Shown piece by piece: positions 12,493-24,511 of a DNA stretch of 64,000 bases. The translations under genes were made by a program, and so were the position numbers. The notes under the pieces are model-generated. The model had not been told where the DNA came from. It saw only the letters and a program-made list of their open reading frames with translations, and made no database searches. The stretch's first letter is position 1. Each line of letters begins with the position of its first letter. Where the stretch lies: assembly GCF_000203815.1 (NCBI RefSeq), contig NW_004457695.1, positions 310,001 through 374,000 of the forward strand, in the 5' to 3' direction. This DNA comes from Cavenderia fasciculata. Lineage: Eukaryota > Evosea > Eumycetozoa > Acytosteliales > Cavenderiaceae.

Positions 12493-15400
12493 ATTAATTA
12501 ATGATATTCATTCATTACGAATTATTACAGATAGATAGATATTATTGATAAAGATAATATTAAAATAAATAAATATTTGAATTAATTAGTCATTTGTCAT
12601 ATGGTAATTGATACATAGTTTTCATAAACAATTATTGTGCAAGAAAGTGGTTTGAGATTGTACAGCAAATCGACAACTAATAAAAAACAGTGTATTCTTT
12701 TGATAATTTTTGAGTTATTTATCATTCATAAATTATTATTTAAATTATTACAACTATTATGATAGACACTCAAACTATTCCTTTGAAGGACCAAGGCATT
12801 GCAATCGTCGGTATCGGTTGCAGACTACCAGGTGGATCGAGAACACCACAACAATTCTATGAGCAGTTACTCGGTGGTTTGGATGGTATCTCAAAGATGA
12901 CTGATGATAGGTGGTCAAGATCATATGTCGATCAAGGTTACATTGCTACTGATCGTGCTGGCTTCTTGGACATGAAAGAGTGGACTCACTTTGACAACCA
13001 TTTCTTTGGTATGCTTGGTAAAGAAGCCGCTTCAATCGATCCTCAAGTACGTCTCTATCTCTCGGTACTTTGGGAAGCTTTAGAAGATTCACATATCGAT
13101 CCTGCATCGATAAGAGGTTCAAATACATCAGTATTTCTCGGTCAAATGTTTGATGCCAATCACCACATGCTGGCTCAAGATCTCGCTACAATGATTCCTC
13201 AAGTCAAGTCAATGAGATCAGACTCATCAATCAAAGCATCGTATTGTTATGACTTCCGTGGTCAATCACTTTCAATTGACACTGCATGTTCATCGTCACT
13301 CATTGCAGTACTACAAGGTATTGATACCATCCTTAAAGGTGAAAGTGATTTATCAATATGTGGTGGAGTCAATGCTTTCATTGAACCAAAGTCATCCATT
13401 CAATTCACTGGAATGAATATGATTGGAAAGGCAGGAAAGTGTGCAACATTTGATGAATCAGCCGACGGCTATGTTCGTGGTGAAGGTGTTGGTGTCGTTG
13501 TTCTCAAGAGACTGTCAAAAGCAATCGAGGACAATGATAATATTTATTGTGTCATCAAAGGTGGAAGTAGCAACGTAGATGGTAACTGGGAAAAGAATTC
13601 ACCAACTGCTCCCTCCTCGGCAGCTCAACATGCAAACACACTCAATGCACTCAACAAAACCGGACTATCACCATCAGATATCTATTACGTTGAATGTCAT
13701 GGTACTGGGACACCGACAGGAGACCCACTGGAAATTGAATCAATATCTCGAGTATTTGCAGGATCACACAGCCAATGCAACCCGCTTCGAATTGGATCAG
13801 TCAAAAGTAATATTGGACACATTGAAAGTACAGCAGGTGTTGCATCACTCATCAAATGTGCAATGATGCTCAAGAATAGAATGTTGATCAAGAATATCAA
13901 TTTCAACAAACTCAACCCAAAGATCAACCTATTAAACGGAGAGATCAAGATTGTATTGGAGAATGAAGCATTCCCAGATGATGGAAGAATCATTCGAATG
14001 GGTATTAACTCGTTTGGACTGACTGGTTCAAATGCTCATATCATACTTCAAGAATATATAGCTCCAGATAATAATATTGTCGATATGGATACCAAACAAA
14101 GTATGTTATTAAAATTTCATTTATTTATAATTTTTATTTATTATATCTCTTTTTATTTTAGGTCATCAAACACCACCAGTCCCAGGCTATTTAATTCCAT
14201 TCTCATCAAACAGTCAAAAATCAATTGATTCATATATCAATATGATCAAGAGTAATGTTGAATCGTATCGCAACAAGATGACATTTGAAGATTTTGTTAG
14301 ATATCAATCACAATCCAAAACCAACCATCCAACTTGTAAAAAGGTTATCATTGCCAAAGATTGGGAATCATTCTCATCAGAATCAACGTTGACCTTTGAT
14401 AAACAACAAAGTTATGTTTCAAGTATGGCACAATTGAACAGCACACCAAAGACATCGATAGTGATGGTATTTTGTGGACAAGGAGCACAATGGAGTGGAA
14501 TGGGTGATAGATTGTATCAACAATGTCCAATATTCCGTAAATCAGTTGACACTGTCGATAGATTACTATCTCATCACTATCAATATTCAATCATTGATCG
14601 ATTAAGAAAGAGTAATGATAAAGAGATACACCACCCAATACTTGCACAACCAGCAACATTTATCATTCAAGTTGCATTGGTTCAATTATATCATCATTTT
14701 GGAATCACTCCATCAATCGTTGTTGGTCATAGGTATTTATTATTAATTTATTTATAATTGTTATTTTTTTGTACTAATTTAATTATTATTTTTAATTTAG
14801 TTTTGGAGATATAACAGCAGCATGGTGTTCAGGAATATTATCATTGGAAGAAGCTGTTAGAATTGTATATTTGAGAAGTGTTGCTCAAAATGAAACTATT
14901 GGAAGTGGAAGAATGTTGGCTGTATCCCTGTCTTATGATAAATTCAAAGAGAGATTCCAACAATCATCATCACAATATGATTCAATCGAGTTGGCATGTT
15001 ACAACTCAGCTGAATCAATTGTATTGGCTGGAAATGAAGATCAACTCAAATTAATCGACCAACAACTCAAGAATGATAATATATTCAGTGCATTCCTTGG
15101 TACACCATGTGCATTCCATTCATCATCACAAATTGAAACAAAGGAATTCATATTCAAAACCCTTAACAACATTGAATACCAATCATACAAACCAACGATG
15201 CCATACTTTTCAACAACAACCTCACAACGAATCATTATATCATCACAGTTGGATGCTCAATACATTTATGATAATCTCAGACAACCAGTATTATTCCAAC
15301 AAACAATCAATAATATAGTTGATTTCACAAAGAATGATGGCAATCAATATATTTATTTAGAGATTGCACCACATTCAACACTATCATTCTATTTGAAATC

Positions 15401-15701
15401 ATTACTGCCACAAGGAAGCAATATTCAATCACCACTCAACAAAAAGAAAGATGAAATTGAATCAATTCAATCATGTCTCTCTCAACTCTACTTTGGTGGT
15501 GTTGGTGTTGATTTTTCAAATCAACTCCCATTGGAAAACAACAGTGAATGGAAGAATAGAACAAGATATCTTCCAAGATATCAATGGGATACTGAATATT
15601 TGTTGGAAGAGCAGGAAGCATACAGAAAGATTAGACTTGGAGGACTGTCAACGACTCTACTTGGTCATTGTGACAGTGAATCACTCAATAGCTATCAAAC
15701 A

Positions 15702-15705
15702 TCGA
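15702..15705. repeat. Target-site duplication TCGA, left copy
   Basis: TCGA directly precedes the left inverted repeat and matches the TCGA after the right end. The undisrupted copies 1 and 2 have a single TCGA at this place. Confidence 0.8.
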
Positions 15706-15731
15706 CCCCTCATACCTCGCAGATTTTGAGT
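15706..15731. repeat. Left terminal inverted repeat
   Basis: ACCTCGCA is shared exactly with the right end at the same distance (8 bp) from the tip. Five of the first eight bases also match. Similarity continues into an ATTTT-rich stretch. Confidence 0.75.
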
Positions 15732-16259
15732 TTTTTTTTTTTTATTTCCTTAATACTTTAAATAAAGATTGTAAAGTATCAATGAACAAGTAAATCAAGT
15801 AAGATGAACTTATAATACTCGGAGTGGTCTATGTTAATGTTTAATGGTTGGGGAGAAATTCTTTAAATGTCGAAGATATTCGTCTCACAAAATTTTGTAG
15901 GGTGGTTTTGAAAGATGCATATCTTTATATGGGATAGATGTATCAAACAAACAAAACTGAACAATGTATCATATACTACAGTTGAAGGACTATATTTTTT
16001 CTAGGATAGATTTTTAAACTTGAAATAAAAGAGATATTAATGATATTTAAAAGTACAAAAAATTTGAGATAGAGAAAAGGCTATTTCAGGGTAAGATTAT
16101 GTGAGACCCAAATATATCTAAAGCATTAAAGATCGGTTATATTATTTGTTATTTACATTTATACATCAAGAAAGGTTGGTTTTAGTGAAAAATATGGTGT
16201 GGAGAAGGTTTTTACAATTTGGTGTGAGATTTTACGCGGCAGCTTATAAATGGTATGCT

Positions 16260-17551
16260 TTACTTGGGTAAACGATATTCTTTGACTAAAGACGTAGCAA
16301 GTGTTCTAATGAACTCCCTGTGATCCAGGTGACTCTCTACATTAAATATACATAATATATGCATTTGTGACAGCATACATAAGAAGTCCAAGGAATTGGC
16401 TTTGGTCAGTGGACGAGTGTGGATGGTTGTGCCAAAAGTAGGTAGCCAACTGGTTGAATTGATCGAGCGCTCTCTTGGTATCATCATAGCGATTAAGTAT
16501 AAGACTTCTACCTACTGACGTTACCCTGGTTTTGGACGACTTCATCTTAAAAGAATTTGTCGCTAATCTCATCACCTTGTTTCTGTGATAGCCAGCGGCG
16601 ATAGTGGCACCCTTGAAAGCAAATCTTGACTTCCATTGGGGCAGCCCAACAATGATTCCTACTTTCCATACTTCCGATGGGAGTCTATCTGCTTTAATAC
16701 AAAGCGTTCCATACATTCCATTTCTTTCCAAGTAACTTATTTGGTTTAGTGTGGAGAACTTGCTGTCAGCTGTTATATGATAGTCCTTTTTGGTGTCTAG
16801 TTTAACAGATTCAACTAGTTTTTGAAAACTTGTCTCTCCATTGTATTCCTTGCTTGGTATCATAGCTAACAAGTACCTTGTCTTGGTATCTGAAAGGGTG
16901 TTGTACTCTATGGCCCACTTCTCTGGTTTGTCTTTGTTAAAACTGAGTAGATCTTTATCTCTAGGCTATGCTTTGATCCTTGATTCGTCGACTGTGAGAA
17001 AAGTACCAGGGTCTATGTGTCTTTTGAAGTTGGCTTGAAGCATATTAACAAATATGTCGATGGGGATGTAGATGTTGGGGTGAATAAGCTCCCATCTGGA
17101 CTTGGGAAGAGATTCTCCCTTGAATGGGTAATTGTATGACCATGTTCCAGTAGTAAACAGTTCTGTGTTATTATCTATTCCAAGGGTTATAGATGTAAAC
17201 ACCAAAGCAAAGTAATTGTATACTTCAAATACGTTAAGCTTTGGTTTATCTTGACAAAATGCATCTGTACGGTTGCTGAAAAGCACAATTTCCTTGACAA
17301 TGCTCTTTGTAATCATGCTCCTGAAATAATCGAGAGGTTCAGATGATGTTGGAACACGCTTCCACCTATGTCGATGTATATTCATCCTCTCTTCAAACCT
17401 GTTGACTAAAGTTAGTGATTTTTATAAGATGAAAATGTTACTATCATGCTTACTCTATAAATTCTTCTCCTCTTGGTACCTTAGTATGCTTGATTGGCTG
17501 TCCATCTGTACCATCTACTTGTTGTTGAATTGGTTTTCTCTTATTCGGCAT
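16260..17551 (-). pseudogene. piggyBac-type DDE transposase (one nonsense codon, C-terminal frameshift)
   Basis: Transposase gene of the inserted element, read right to left. The model has exon 1 at 17551-17454 and exon 2 from 17398, joined in phase by a GTAAGC...ACAG intron. Exon 2 is one frame except for a TAG at 16966-16968. Recognisable piggyBac-family landmarks: TVDES, the first catalytic Asp region; ITADSKFSTL, the second Asp region; and the end block DDTKRALDQFN...NAYIMYI. After a stop at 16342 the typical HREFIRTLA-like segment continues in another frame to 16260, implying a second lesion. No Cys-rich tail is visible after it. Family assignment rests on the spacing and wording of these motifs. 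The copy looks recently inactivated. Confidence 0.8.
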
Positions 17552-18120
17552 TGTATAGATAAAAAGCTGAGTAATAATAAGTAAAAAAATCTATACAAAA
17601 CTTTGTGTATATGTATTTAAATTTTAAACTAAGTTTTTTTTGGCGGGTTTGCAAGTAGTTACTTTCAGCTTATTATCGTACAACAAGGTTTTTATTTTAT
17701 TTTGATAGAAATATACCAATCGATGGATCTATTTGTCTAGTGATACACAAAGAAAGTTTTAATAAAAAAAAATAAAATATGACCTATTTTTATCTCTCAT
17801 AACGATCACCTATCTAAGTCTCGTTTTTAGGTATATTTCACCATTTCTCGAAAAAAGAATATTCCTACATTTGTAGAATCATAATCCTTTTGTTCCCTTC
17901 TTCCAGCACCTAATCTATTTAAAATAACATTGATGTAAAAAAACCTAGTATACTATTTTTTATGAAATAAAATACTATCACAATTTCTTTTGATTTGAAC
18001 AAATATTTTACGCTCAACCAAGTTTAATCTGAGCACTATCATGTAAAGTAATCAGATTTGGTATATACTTGTTCCTTTCCTACATTTTATTAATTTAATT
18101 AAAAAATATTAAAGTAAAAA

Positions 18121-18146
18121 TCGAAAATTGTGCGAGGTCTGGGGAG
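18121..18146. repeat. Right terminal inverted repeat
   Basis: Reverse complement of this end reads CTCCCCAGACCTCGCACA, matching the left terminus with a few mismatches. Confidence 0.75.
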
Positions 18147-18150
18147 TCGA
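18147..18150. repeat. Target-site duplication TCGA, right copy
   Basis: Second copy of the TCGA flank. PKS homology resumes immediately after it, with one base missing a few positions further on. Confidence 0.8.
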
Positions 18151-21100
18151 TTGATGCAACCGACCATCATATCAATATTTAAAAGGTCACAAAGTAAAAG
18201 GGAAATATTTATTCCCAGGAGCTGGATACATTGAAAACATAATCAATGCATTCCCAAACAAAGACATACACATCCACCACCTCCAATTTATTGCACCATT
18301 CTTCCTCAAAGAAGGAGCTCCATGTCAACTCAAATCAACATTTTCACAATCATCATCGATTGAATACCAAGCAACATTCCAATACTATGATGATAAACTT
18401 GGAAAGTGGATTAAATCTGCTGTTGGTCGTCTATCAATCAACAATCCAATTAATCCAACCAACGACTATTCAAGTGTTGATAAATTAAGACAACAAACAT
18501 TCAATATTGCAACGATGAATACAACTGAAGTTTATCAAAAATTGACCAAATTGGGATTAATGTATGGAGAAACATTCAGAAGAACCAAACAAATATCATT
18601 TAGCGAAGATGGTAAAATCTTGTCAGAGATTGAATGCAAACCAAGAAACCATTTTGAAGAATCAAATACAGTTTTAAATGCATCAGTTTTGGATTGTCTT
18701 GTTCACTCCTCCATTGTAACATTTAGAGGTGAACATCAAAAATGTGAAGTTGTATTTGACAGAGTTAAAGATTTCCATATCTACTCTAATAACATTCCAA
18801 AACATCCATGTCACTCATTGTTTATGGCGACCAAACACAAACTTGCCAATCCACAGAGAGGAAATGAATTTAATCAATCAATGGATATTATTGATCGAGA
18901 TGGAAATACTGTGATCAAATGTGGAGAAATGGTATGCACATCTTTGACTAAAGTATTAAAAGACCACCATGCCAAGGATCCAGCCAAACATATCAAACAA
19001 GCTATTTGGCAACCCAAAAATGCACCATCAACAACAATTGCTTCACCCCTGGCAGAAATAATTGGATATTTCGAAGCATTCTTGAAGTCAGGATCGGCAT
19101 CTCACAGAATAATTAGAATAATCGATTTTGGATTCAATTATCGTCTTACCATTGACCTTGTCGATAAGATGTATTCACTTTTGGATTCAAATCCCAACAC
19201 GATCATTGATTTTATCACACATGACGATACTCTATCGATTTATCTTCAAAAAGATAATCTGTTGATTAAATCGTATCCAGAAATCAACAAATCTCGATCA
19301 TTAACGGATCAAGGATTCCTTTCGACCAGTTTTGATTTAATTCTATCAACTTTGGAATACATCACTGAAAACAATCAAATGGTTAGGTGAATTTGAAAGA
19401 TTATTAAATCCAAATGGTCAACTTGTCATCATCAACACTACATCAAATAATGAATCAACACTCATCATCGATGATAATATGATGGAACCAATCAATAATA
19501 TTTTCAAAGATCAACAACTCAATATTACTCATAACACAAATAATATTGGATCGCAAGATGAAATTGTATTGCTTGGAAGAAAACCAAGTGTCTTTGAATC
19601 TAATATTTAAAAGTTTGATAATTTATTATTTATCACTCCATCCCCTTCCCTTTCCTCTTCATCAATAGCAACAAGATTAATCCAACAATCATCAATGGGC
19701 TCAGTTGCCAAGAAAATCAGTTTCTTTTCAAATGATGATATAATGGATGAATGTAAATATCAATCATTAATAGAATCTATATCATATGATAGTATAGATG
19801 GTTGTAACAAAGTTGGAATAATCTATTTGGAATCATTGGAAGAAATGAATTCATCGAATCTCGAGCTTAAATCGATGCAACTGATCAGATTACATCAAAT
19901 CATCAGAAAAGAACAATTACCAATCAAATTAATAACATTGATAGCTGGTCAATTAAATCATTGTCTTGGTACCATTGCCAAGGAATATGGTAAAAAAGTA
20001 AGAGGTGAAATGTTCCACTTTGACTCTGTGACAATCATCTTGGACAATGATAGTTGTAATCAAGTATCACTTGAACAGATATTACAATGTTCCAACTCTG
20101 AATATCTTGGAGAGAGTGATCTTAAACTCTGTCAAAATAATATATTGGTGGAAAGAATAGTTGTAACTCCTCAATTATTAAAGTTGGATCCAAAGTTTAT
20201 AGTTTCAGATTCAAAGGATATGAAAGTTAATTTCCAAGTTGACAACAAGTATCATTTCAAGCAAAAGAATGAAATATTATTGGATGACGAGGTAGAATTC
20301 CAAGTCAAAGCAGCATCTATCAATTTTAAAGATTTAATGATTTTAGAAGGTATGTTTTTAGTCTTTTTTGTTTAATTTTCAAAAAAATTAATATTTTCTT
20401 TCATATCTAGGTAAAGTTGATCAAAAAATAATTCCACTTGGTAATAATCCACCAATCGGTCAAGATTCATCAGGTATTGTGACGAGAATAGGATCAAAAG
20501 TTACAAAATTCAAAGTTGGCGATGAGGTTTATGGTATTTCTGCTGGTTTTGCTTCGTCGACAGTAACCTTTGAAGATATGATTGTTTTAAAACCAAAAGA
20601 ATTATCATTTGTTGAAGCAGCATCATTGCCACTATCAATGGGAACCGCCTACACTGTATTATTCAAAAAGGCAAATATTGAATACTCAGAATCTATTCTC
20701 ATTCACAGTGCAACAGGTGGTGTTGGATTGGGAATGTTAAACCTTTTAAAATTCAAAAAACATACTGGAAATATATTTGTAACTGTTGGATCAGAAGAAA
20801 AGAAATCATACCTTGAAAAACATTATGGTGGTTCATTTATCACTGCTATTTTAGAATATGATAACTTTACTGAAACTATCATGGAACTTACCAAAGGCAA
20901 AGGAGTCAATTATGTCATCAACACATTAGACTATACAAGAATGCAAGATAATTTCAAATGCCTCTCAAAGAATGGTGTGGTTATTGACTTGTCAGTCGAT
21001 CAATTCTCCCAAACTCGAGATATCGATATGGGATCACTCAACTATGACAAAGGTTACCTAACATATCAGTATTCACAAAACCAAATCAGTATCCCCAACA

Positions 21101-22359
21101 AGATTAAAAAAATGGTAGGAGAAGGATTAGAGCTACCTCCAATTACAGTGTTCCCAAGTCATCAAATCCTTCAAGCATTTGACCATTTCCGATCAAGAAA
21201 ACACATTGGAAAGGTGGTTATCGATTATGAAAATGTTCAAACAGATGTCATTGATCCAATGATATTACAACCACATAAACCAGTCGAAAGAAGTCATTAC
21301 AATTTGGAAGGTATTGGAGAAACACTTTTAATATCTGGTCAGACTGGTATTGCAGTAGAATCACTTGGTTACATCATGAGACATTCAAACCAACTAAGAG
21401 ATATTATTGTTATCACTTATTCATCTGCCAAATTTGAAATTCAATTATTGGTCAATGAAATTAGAAAGAATTACAGTCATATTACACTACACTTTGTTCA
21501 ATGTGATATTGGAGATTATGATCAACTCAAATCATCGATATTGGATCTTTACCAAAGAATACCAACCATCAAACCAGTGTCATCTGTTATTCACTTTGCA
21601 AATGCATACTTGGCAATTGCAGCTGATGACATTGATATGGAGAGACATCATACAGCAATGTCAGGTAAAGCAACAGGTGCATTTAATCTTCACAATCTAT
21701 TTGAAGAATTGGATTGGAAACTGAACCACTTCCATATGTTATCGTCTTTTGCTCAGTATGTGACAGTGGATGGTTTAGGCTATTCAATTGGAAATGCATT
21801 CCTCGACAGTTTGGCAAGACACAGAAGAGATCGTGGATTGGAAGCGACATCAATTGCATGGGGTAGCATTGGACAGGCTGGAAAAGCAGCTGTTGAAAAG
21901 GGTATTGGAATGGTATTACTTTCCTATGGTATGACCATGATGCCATTGTCTGTAGTCAATGGTTTCTTTAGAAGTGCATTTGCCAAAACAACCACACCAA
22001 TCACCAATCTAATGTGTGCAGACCTTCAAATCAATCTTGTTGTCTCTGAACTACCATACCTCGAACACCTCTATTCCCATTTCTTGAATATCTCAAATAA
22101 CAATAGTAGTTTATTAGATGCAAGTGCAGGATCAATAGACAACAAGATATTGGACTTTATTTCAGAGACATTGTCAATCGAGAAACATTTATTAAATGGT
22201 GACACCAAACTCAAAGATTATGGTGTCGATTCAATGACTGCCATTCAAATCAAAGGTCAAATTGATGTTGAATTCAACAAACCACATATCAACCAATCAC
22301 AAATTTCAAATGGCACCATCAACAATCTAATTGAAAATGTTAAAAAGAGTTTGAAATAA

Positions 22360-22663
22360 TTAAATAATAAATTAATAAAGAAATAAATAATAAATTAAAT
22401 TTGTTTTATAAAATGATGATATATTGTTTGTTTTATTTTTAGATTGATCGACTTCCAAAAAGGAAGAAAAAGGTTAGTGAATGGGTCGGCAAATTCGCGT
22501 TGGATGGTGTCGAGTGGGTAGGTTGTAATATAATATTATTATTTACAAAAAGGTAAAAAGGGAGGAAAAATGGATTGGATGATTTCGTGTTGCATATTCG
22601 TGTTGTGCATATATATATTGGTTGGCTTTTTTATATGAATTATTGACAATGTGATTGATGTGA
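22360..22663. other. Convergent intergenic spacer
   Basis: 304 bp between the converging 3' ends of PKS copy 3 and the RNA helicase. It holds AT-rich 3' flanks with AATAAA-like stretches. Unlike copies 1 and 2, the 3' flank of PKS copy 3 is not the shared version. No gene is seen. Confidence 0.6.
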
Positions 22664-24511
22664 TTACCAAGAGCTGTTACCACCATCAAAACCACCACCG
22701 CCATTACGATTGTTGTTGAAACCACCACGACCTCCACCACGGCCTCCACCTCTACCTCTGAAACTACCGCTACGTCCTGGGTGGAAACCTCCTTCACCAC
22801 CTCCGTTGTTGTTGTTGTAACCACCACCGTAAGAGTCACCTCCTCCGTTGTTGTTGTAGCCACCGCTGTTTCCGCTGTCGTTTCCACCGTAGCTTCCACC
22901 ACCTCCACCGAATCTGCTTCCACCTCTACCTCCACCACGGCCTCCACCGAAACCTCTTCCACGACCACCACGGCCTCCGCCAGCACCACCGCTAAAGTCC
23001 CAACGGTTTCTGCCAGTCTTGGAGAACTTGGCCATTTCCATGAGGTTTTGTGGAACGGTTTGACCGGCACGCAACATGATTTGGACGAGAGCGCCCAAGT
23101 TGTCGTCGGTTTGCGAGATGTAAGTGTAGGCATCACCCTTGGCACCAGCACGACCGGTACGACCAATACGATGGACGTAATCTTCAATGCCGAGTGGGAA
23201 ATCGAGATTGATGACAGCCTTGACCTTTGGAATATCGAGACCACGAGCAGCAACGTCGGTAGCGACGAGGACGTTGATTTCATGGTGACGGAATTGACGG
23301 AGCGAACGCTCACGTTGTGGTTGTTCACGACCAGAATGCAAGACACCGCAGGTGATTTGGAGCTTCATGTCGAGGAAGTTGGAGACTTGGTCACACTTGC
23401 GCTTGGTGTTGCAGAAAATAATGAGGAGATCCTCACGTGACTTGAGCATGTCTTGGACACGCTTGCCGAGATCTTCAAACATCTCGTTTGGCGAGAAGGC
23501 ACCATTGTCAATGACGTGTTGAGTGACGTTGACGTTGGCTTGCAATTCACCGGTACCGACAGTGAGCTTGAGTGGGTTACGGAGGAACTTGGACGAGAGA
23601 CCTTGGACTTCCTTGGGCCAGGTGGCAGAAAACATCATAGTTTGATGTTGCTCTGGGATTTGACGGATGATACGCTCGATTTGTGGCATGAAACCCATAT
23701 CCAACATACGATCGGCTTCATCGAGAACGAGGAACTTGACGGTAGAGAGATGACGTGGGGTGAGGATATCATTGAGACGACCTGGGGTACCGACGATCAA
23801 ATCGACACCGCTACGGAGGACAGAGTTTTGTTGACCCTTGCCAGCACCACCATAGACACAGAGCATACGGATGCTGGTGCCCTTGGTGACGGTACGGGCG
23901 ACGTCTTCGATTTGCTTGGCCAACTCACGGGTTGGAGCCATGACGAGGGCGAGTGGGGTGGCACCGTAACCACGCTTGGGGACCTTGATAATCTCCATCA
24001 ACGATGGCAAGATGAAAGCGAGGGTCTTTCCGGAACCAGTGGCAGCGACACCGACCATATCATTGCCGCTCAATACGATTGGCCATGATTGGGCTTGGAT
24101 GACGGTTGGATTGGTGAAACCGGTAAAGGCGTGAGCAAAGATACGTGGGATTTCAATGTCGGCAAAGGTTTGGTATGGGTCTGGCTTGCTGGCACCTTCG
24201 ACACGGACCTTGTTGAGACGTCTCCATTCTTCTGGGTTGGCAGCTACAATGTTGACCAAAAGCTTCTTCTTTTCTTCATCTTCTTCTTCAACTGGGGCAG
24301 AAGATGGCTTGGAGGCAGAGGATTCTTCTTCTTCAGAGTCATCATCATTTTTGTTGTTGGCAATGTTGGCAAAACGTTGCTTCTTGATGTTGGATTGTTC
24401 GTACTCGAGCTCGTCAACTTGCTCTTCTTCGTCTTCATCGTCAACCTTTCTTTTCTTTTGCATGTTGTTGTTCTTTGGTTGGTTGTTATAGGCGGTTGCT
24501 GGGGAAGGCAT
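22664..24511 (-). CDS. DEAD-box ATP-dependent RNA helicase (p68/Dbp2-like) with RGG/GGX tail
   Basis: Single-exon gene of 615 residues. The start at 24511 (MPSPATAYNNQ) is preferred over an upstream in-frame ATG at 24553, because the extra segment is Phe/Lys-rich leader. An acidic/Lys-rich N-terminus (about 1-95) is followed by the two RecA-like helicase domains. Visible motifs: Q-motif region FTNPTVIQAQ, motif I ATGSGKT, Ia PTRELA, GTPGR, II DEAD, III SAT, then IIFCNTKRKCDQV, V ARGLDIP and VI HRIGRTGR. The last ~110 residues are Gly/Arg/Asn-rich (RGG and GGG repeats), typical of RNA-binding tails. Expected role: RNA duplex remodelling in splicing, ribosome biogenesis or mRNA handling. Codon use is markedly G/C-ending compared with the PKS genes, which suggests strong expression. 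Confidence 0.95.
   Translation of the reverse strand: MPSPATAYNNQPKNNNMQKKRKVDDEDEEEQVDELEYEQSNIKKQRFANIANNKNDDDSEEEESSASKPSSAPVEEEDEEKKKLLVNIVAANPEEWRRLNKVRVEGASKPDPYQTFADIEIPRIFAHAFTGFTNPTVIQAQSWPIVLSGNDMVGVAATGSGKTLAFILPSLMEIIKVPKRGYGATPLALVMAPTRELAKQIEDVARTVTKGTSIRMLCVYGGAGKGQQNSVLRSGVDLIVGTPGRLNDILTPRHLSTVKFLVLDEADRMLDMGFMPQIERIIRQIPEQHQTMMFSATWPKEVQGLSSKFLRNPLKLTVGTGELQANVNVTQHVIDNGAFSPNEMFEDLGKRVQDMLKSREDLLIIFCNTKRKCDQVSNFLDMKLQITCGVLHSGREQPQRERSLRQFRHHEINVLVATDVAARGLDIPKVKAVINLDFPLGIEDYVHRIGRTGRAGAKGDAYTYISQTDDNLGALVQIMLRAGQTVPQNLMEMAKFSKTGRNRWDFSGGAGGGRGGRGRGFGGGRGGGRGGSRFGGGGGSYGGNDSGNSGGYNNNGGGDSYGGGYNNNNGGGEGGFHPGRSGSFRGRGGGRGGGRGGFNNNRNGGGGFDGGNSSW

Larger units (their letters stand above)
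15706..18146. mobile_element. piggyBac-like DNA transposon, 2441 bp, inserted in PKS copy 3
   Basis: Comparison with copies 1 and 2 gives exact insertion boundaries: the host sequence ACATCGATTGATG is split, with TCGA repeated on both sides (15702-15705 and 18147-18150). The ends are imperfect inverted repeats. The left end starts CCCCTCATACCTCGCA; the right end read inward starts CTCCCCAGACCTCGCA. Each is followed by a similar T-rich stretch. The element carries one gene on the minus strand, a DDE transposase of piggyBac type. About 0.55 kb of noncoding sequence lies on each side of the gene. Confidence 0.88.
12759..22359 (+). pseudogene. Type I polyketide synthase, copy 3 (disrupted by transposon, frameshift and stop)
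   Basis: Third tandem PKS. The 5' half has exons 12759-14100, 14162-14732 and 14801-15705, encoding KS (Cys about residue 177, His about 314 and 354), AT (GHSFG about 638) and the start of DH. A transposon interrupts DH at 15706-18146. The 3' half resumes at about 18151. Lesions after the insertion: a T missing near 18156 relative to copies 1 and 2; an inserted A at 19385 giving a TGA at 19388-19390; and an in-frame TAA at 19608-19610 in the methyltransferase-like region. The ER-KR-ACP part (to 20349, then 20411-22359 after a 61-bp intron) remains open and ends in an intact ACP (YGVDSMT). Degraded relative to copies 1 and 2 and almost surely non-functional as one protein. Confidence 0.9.
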
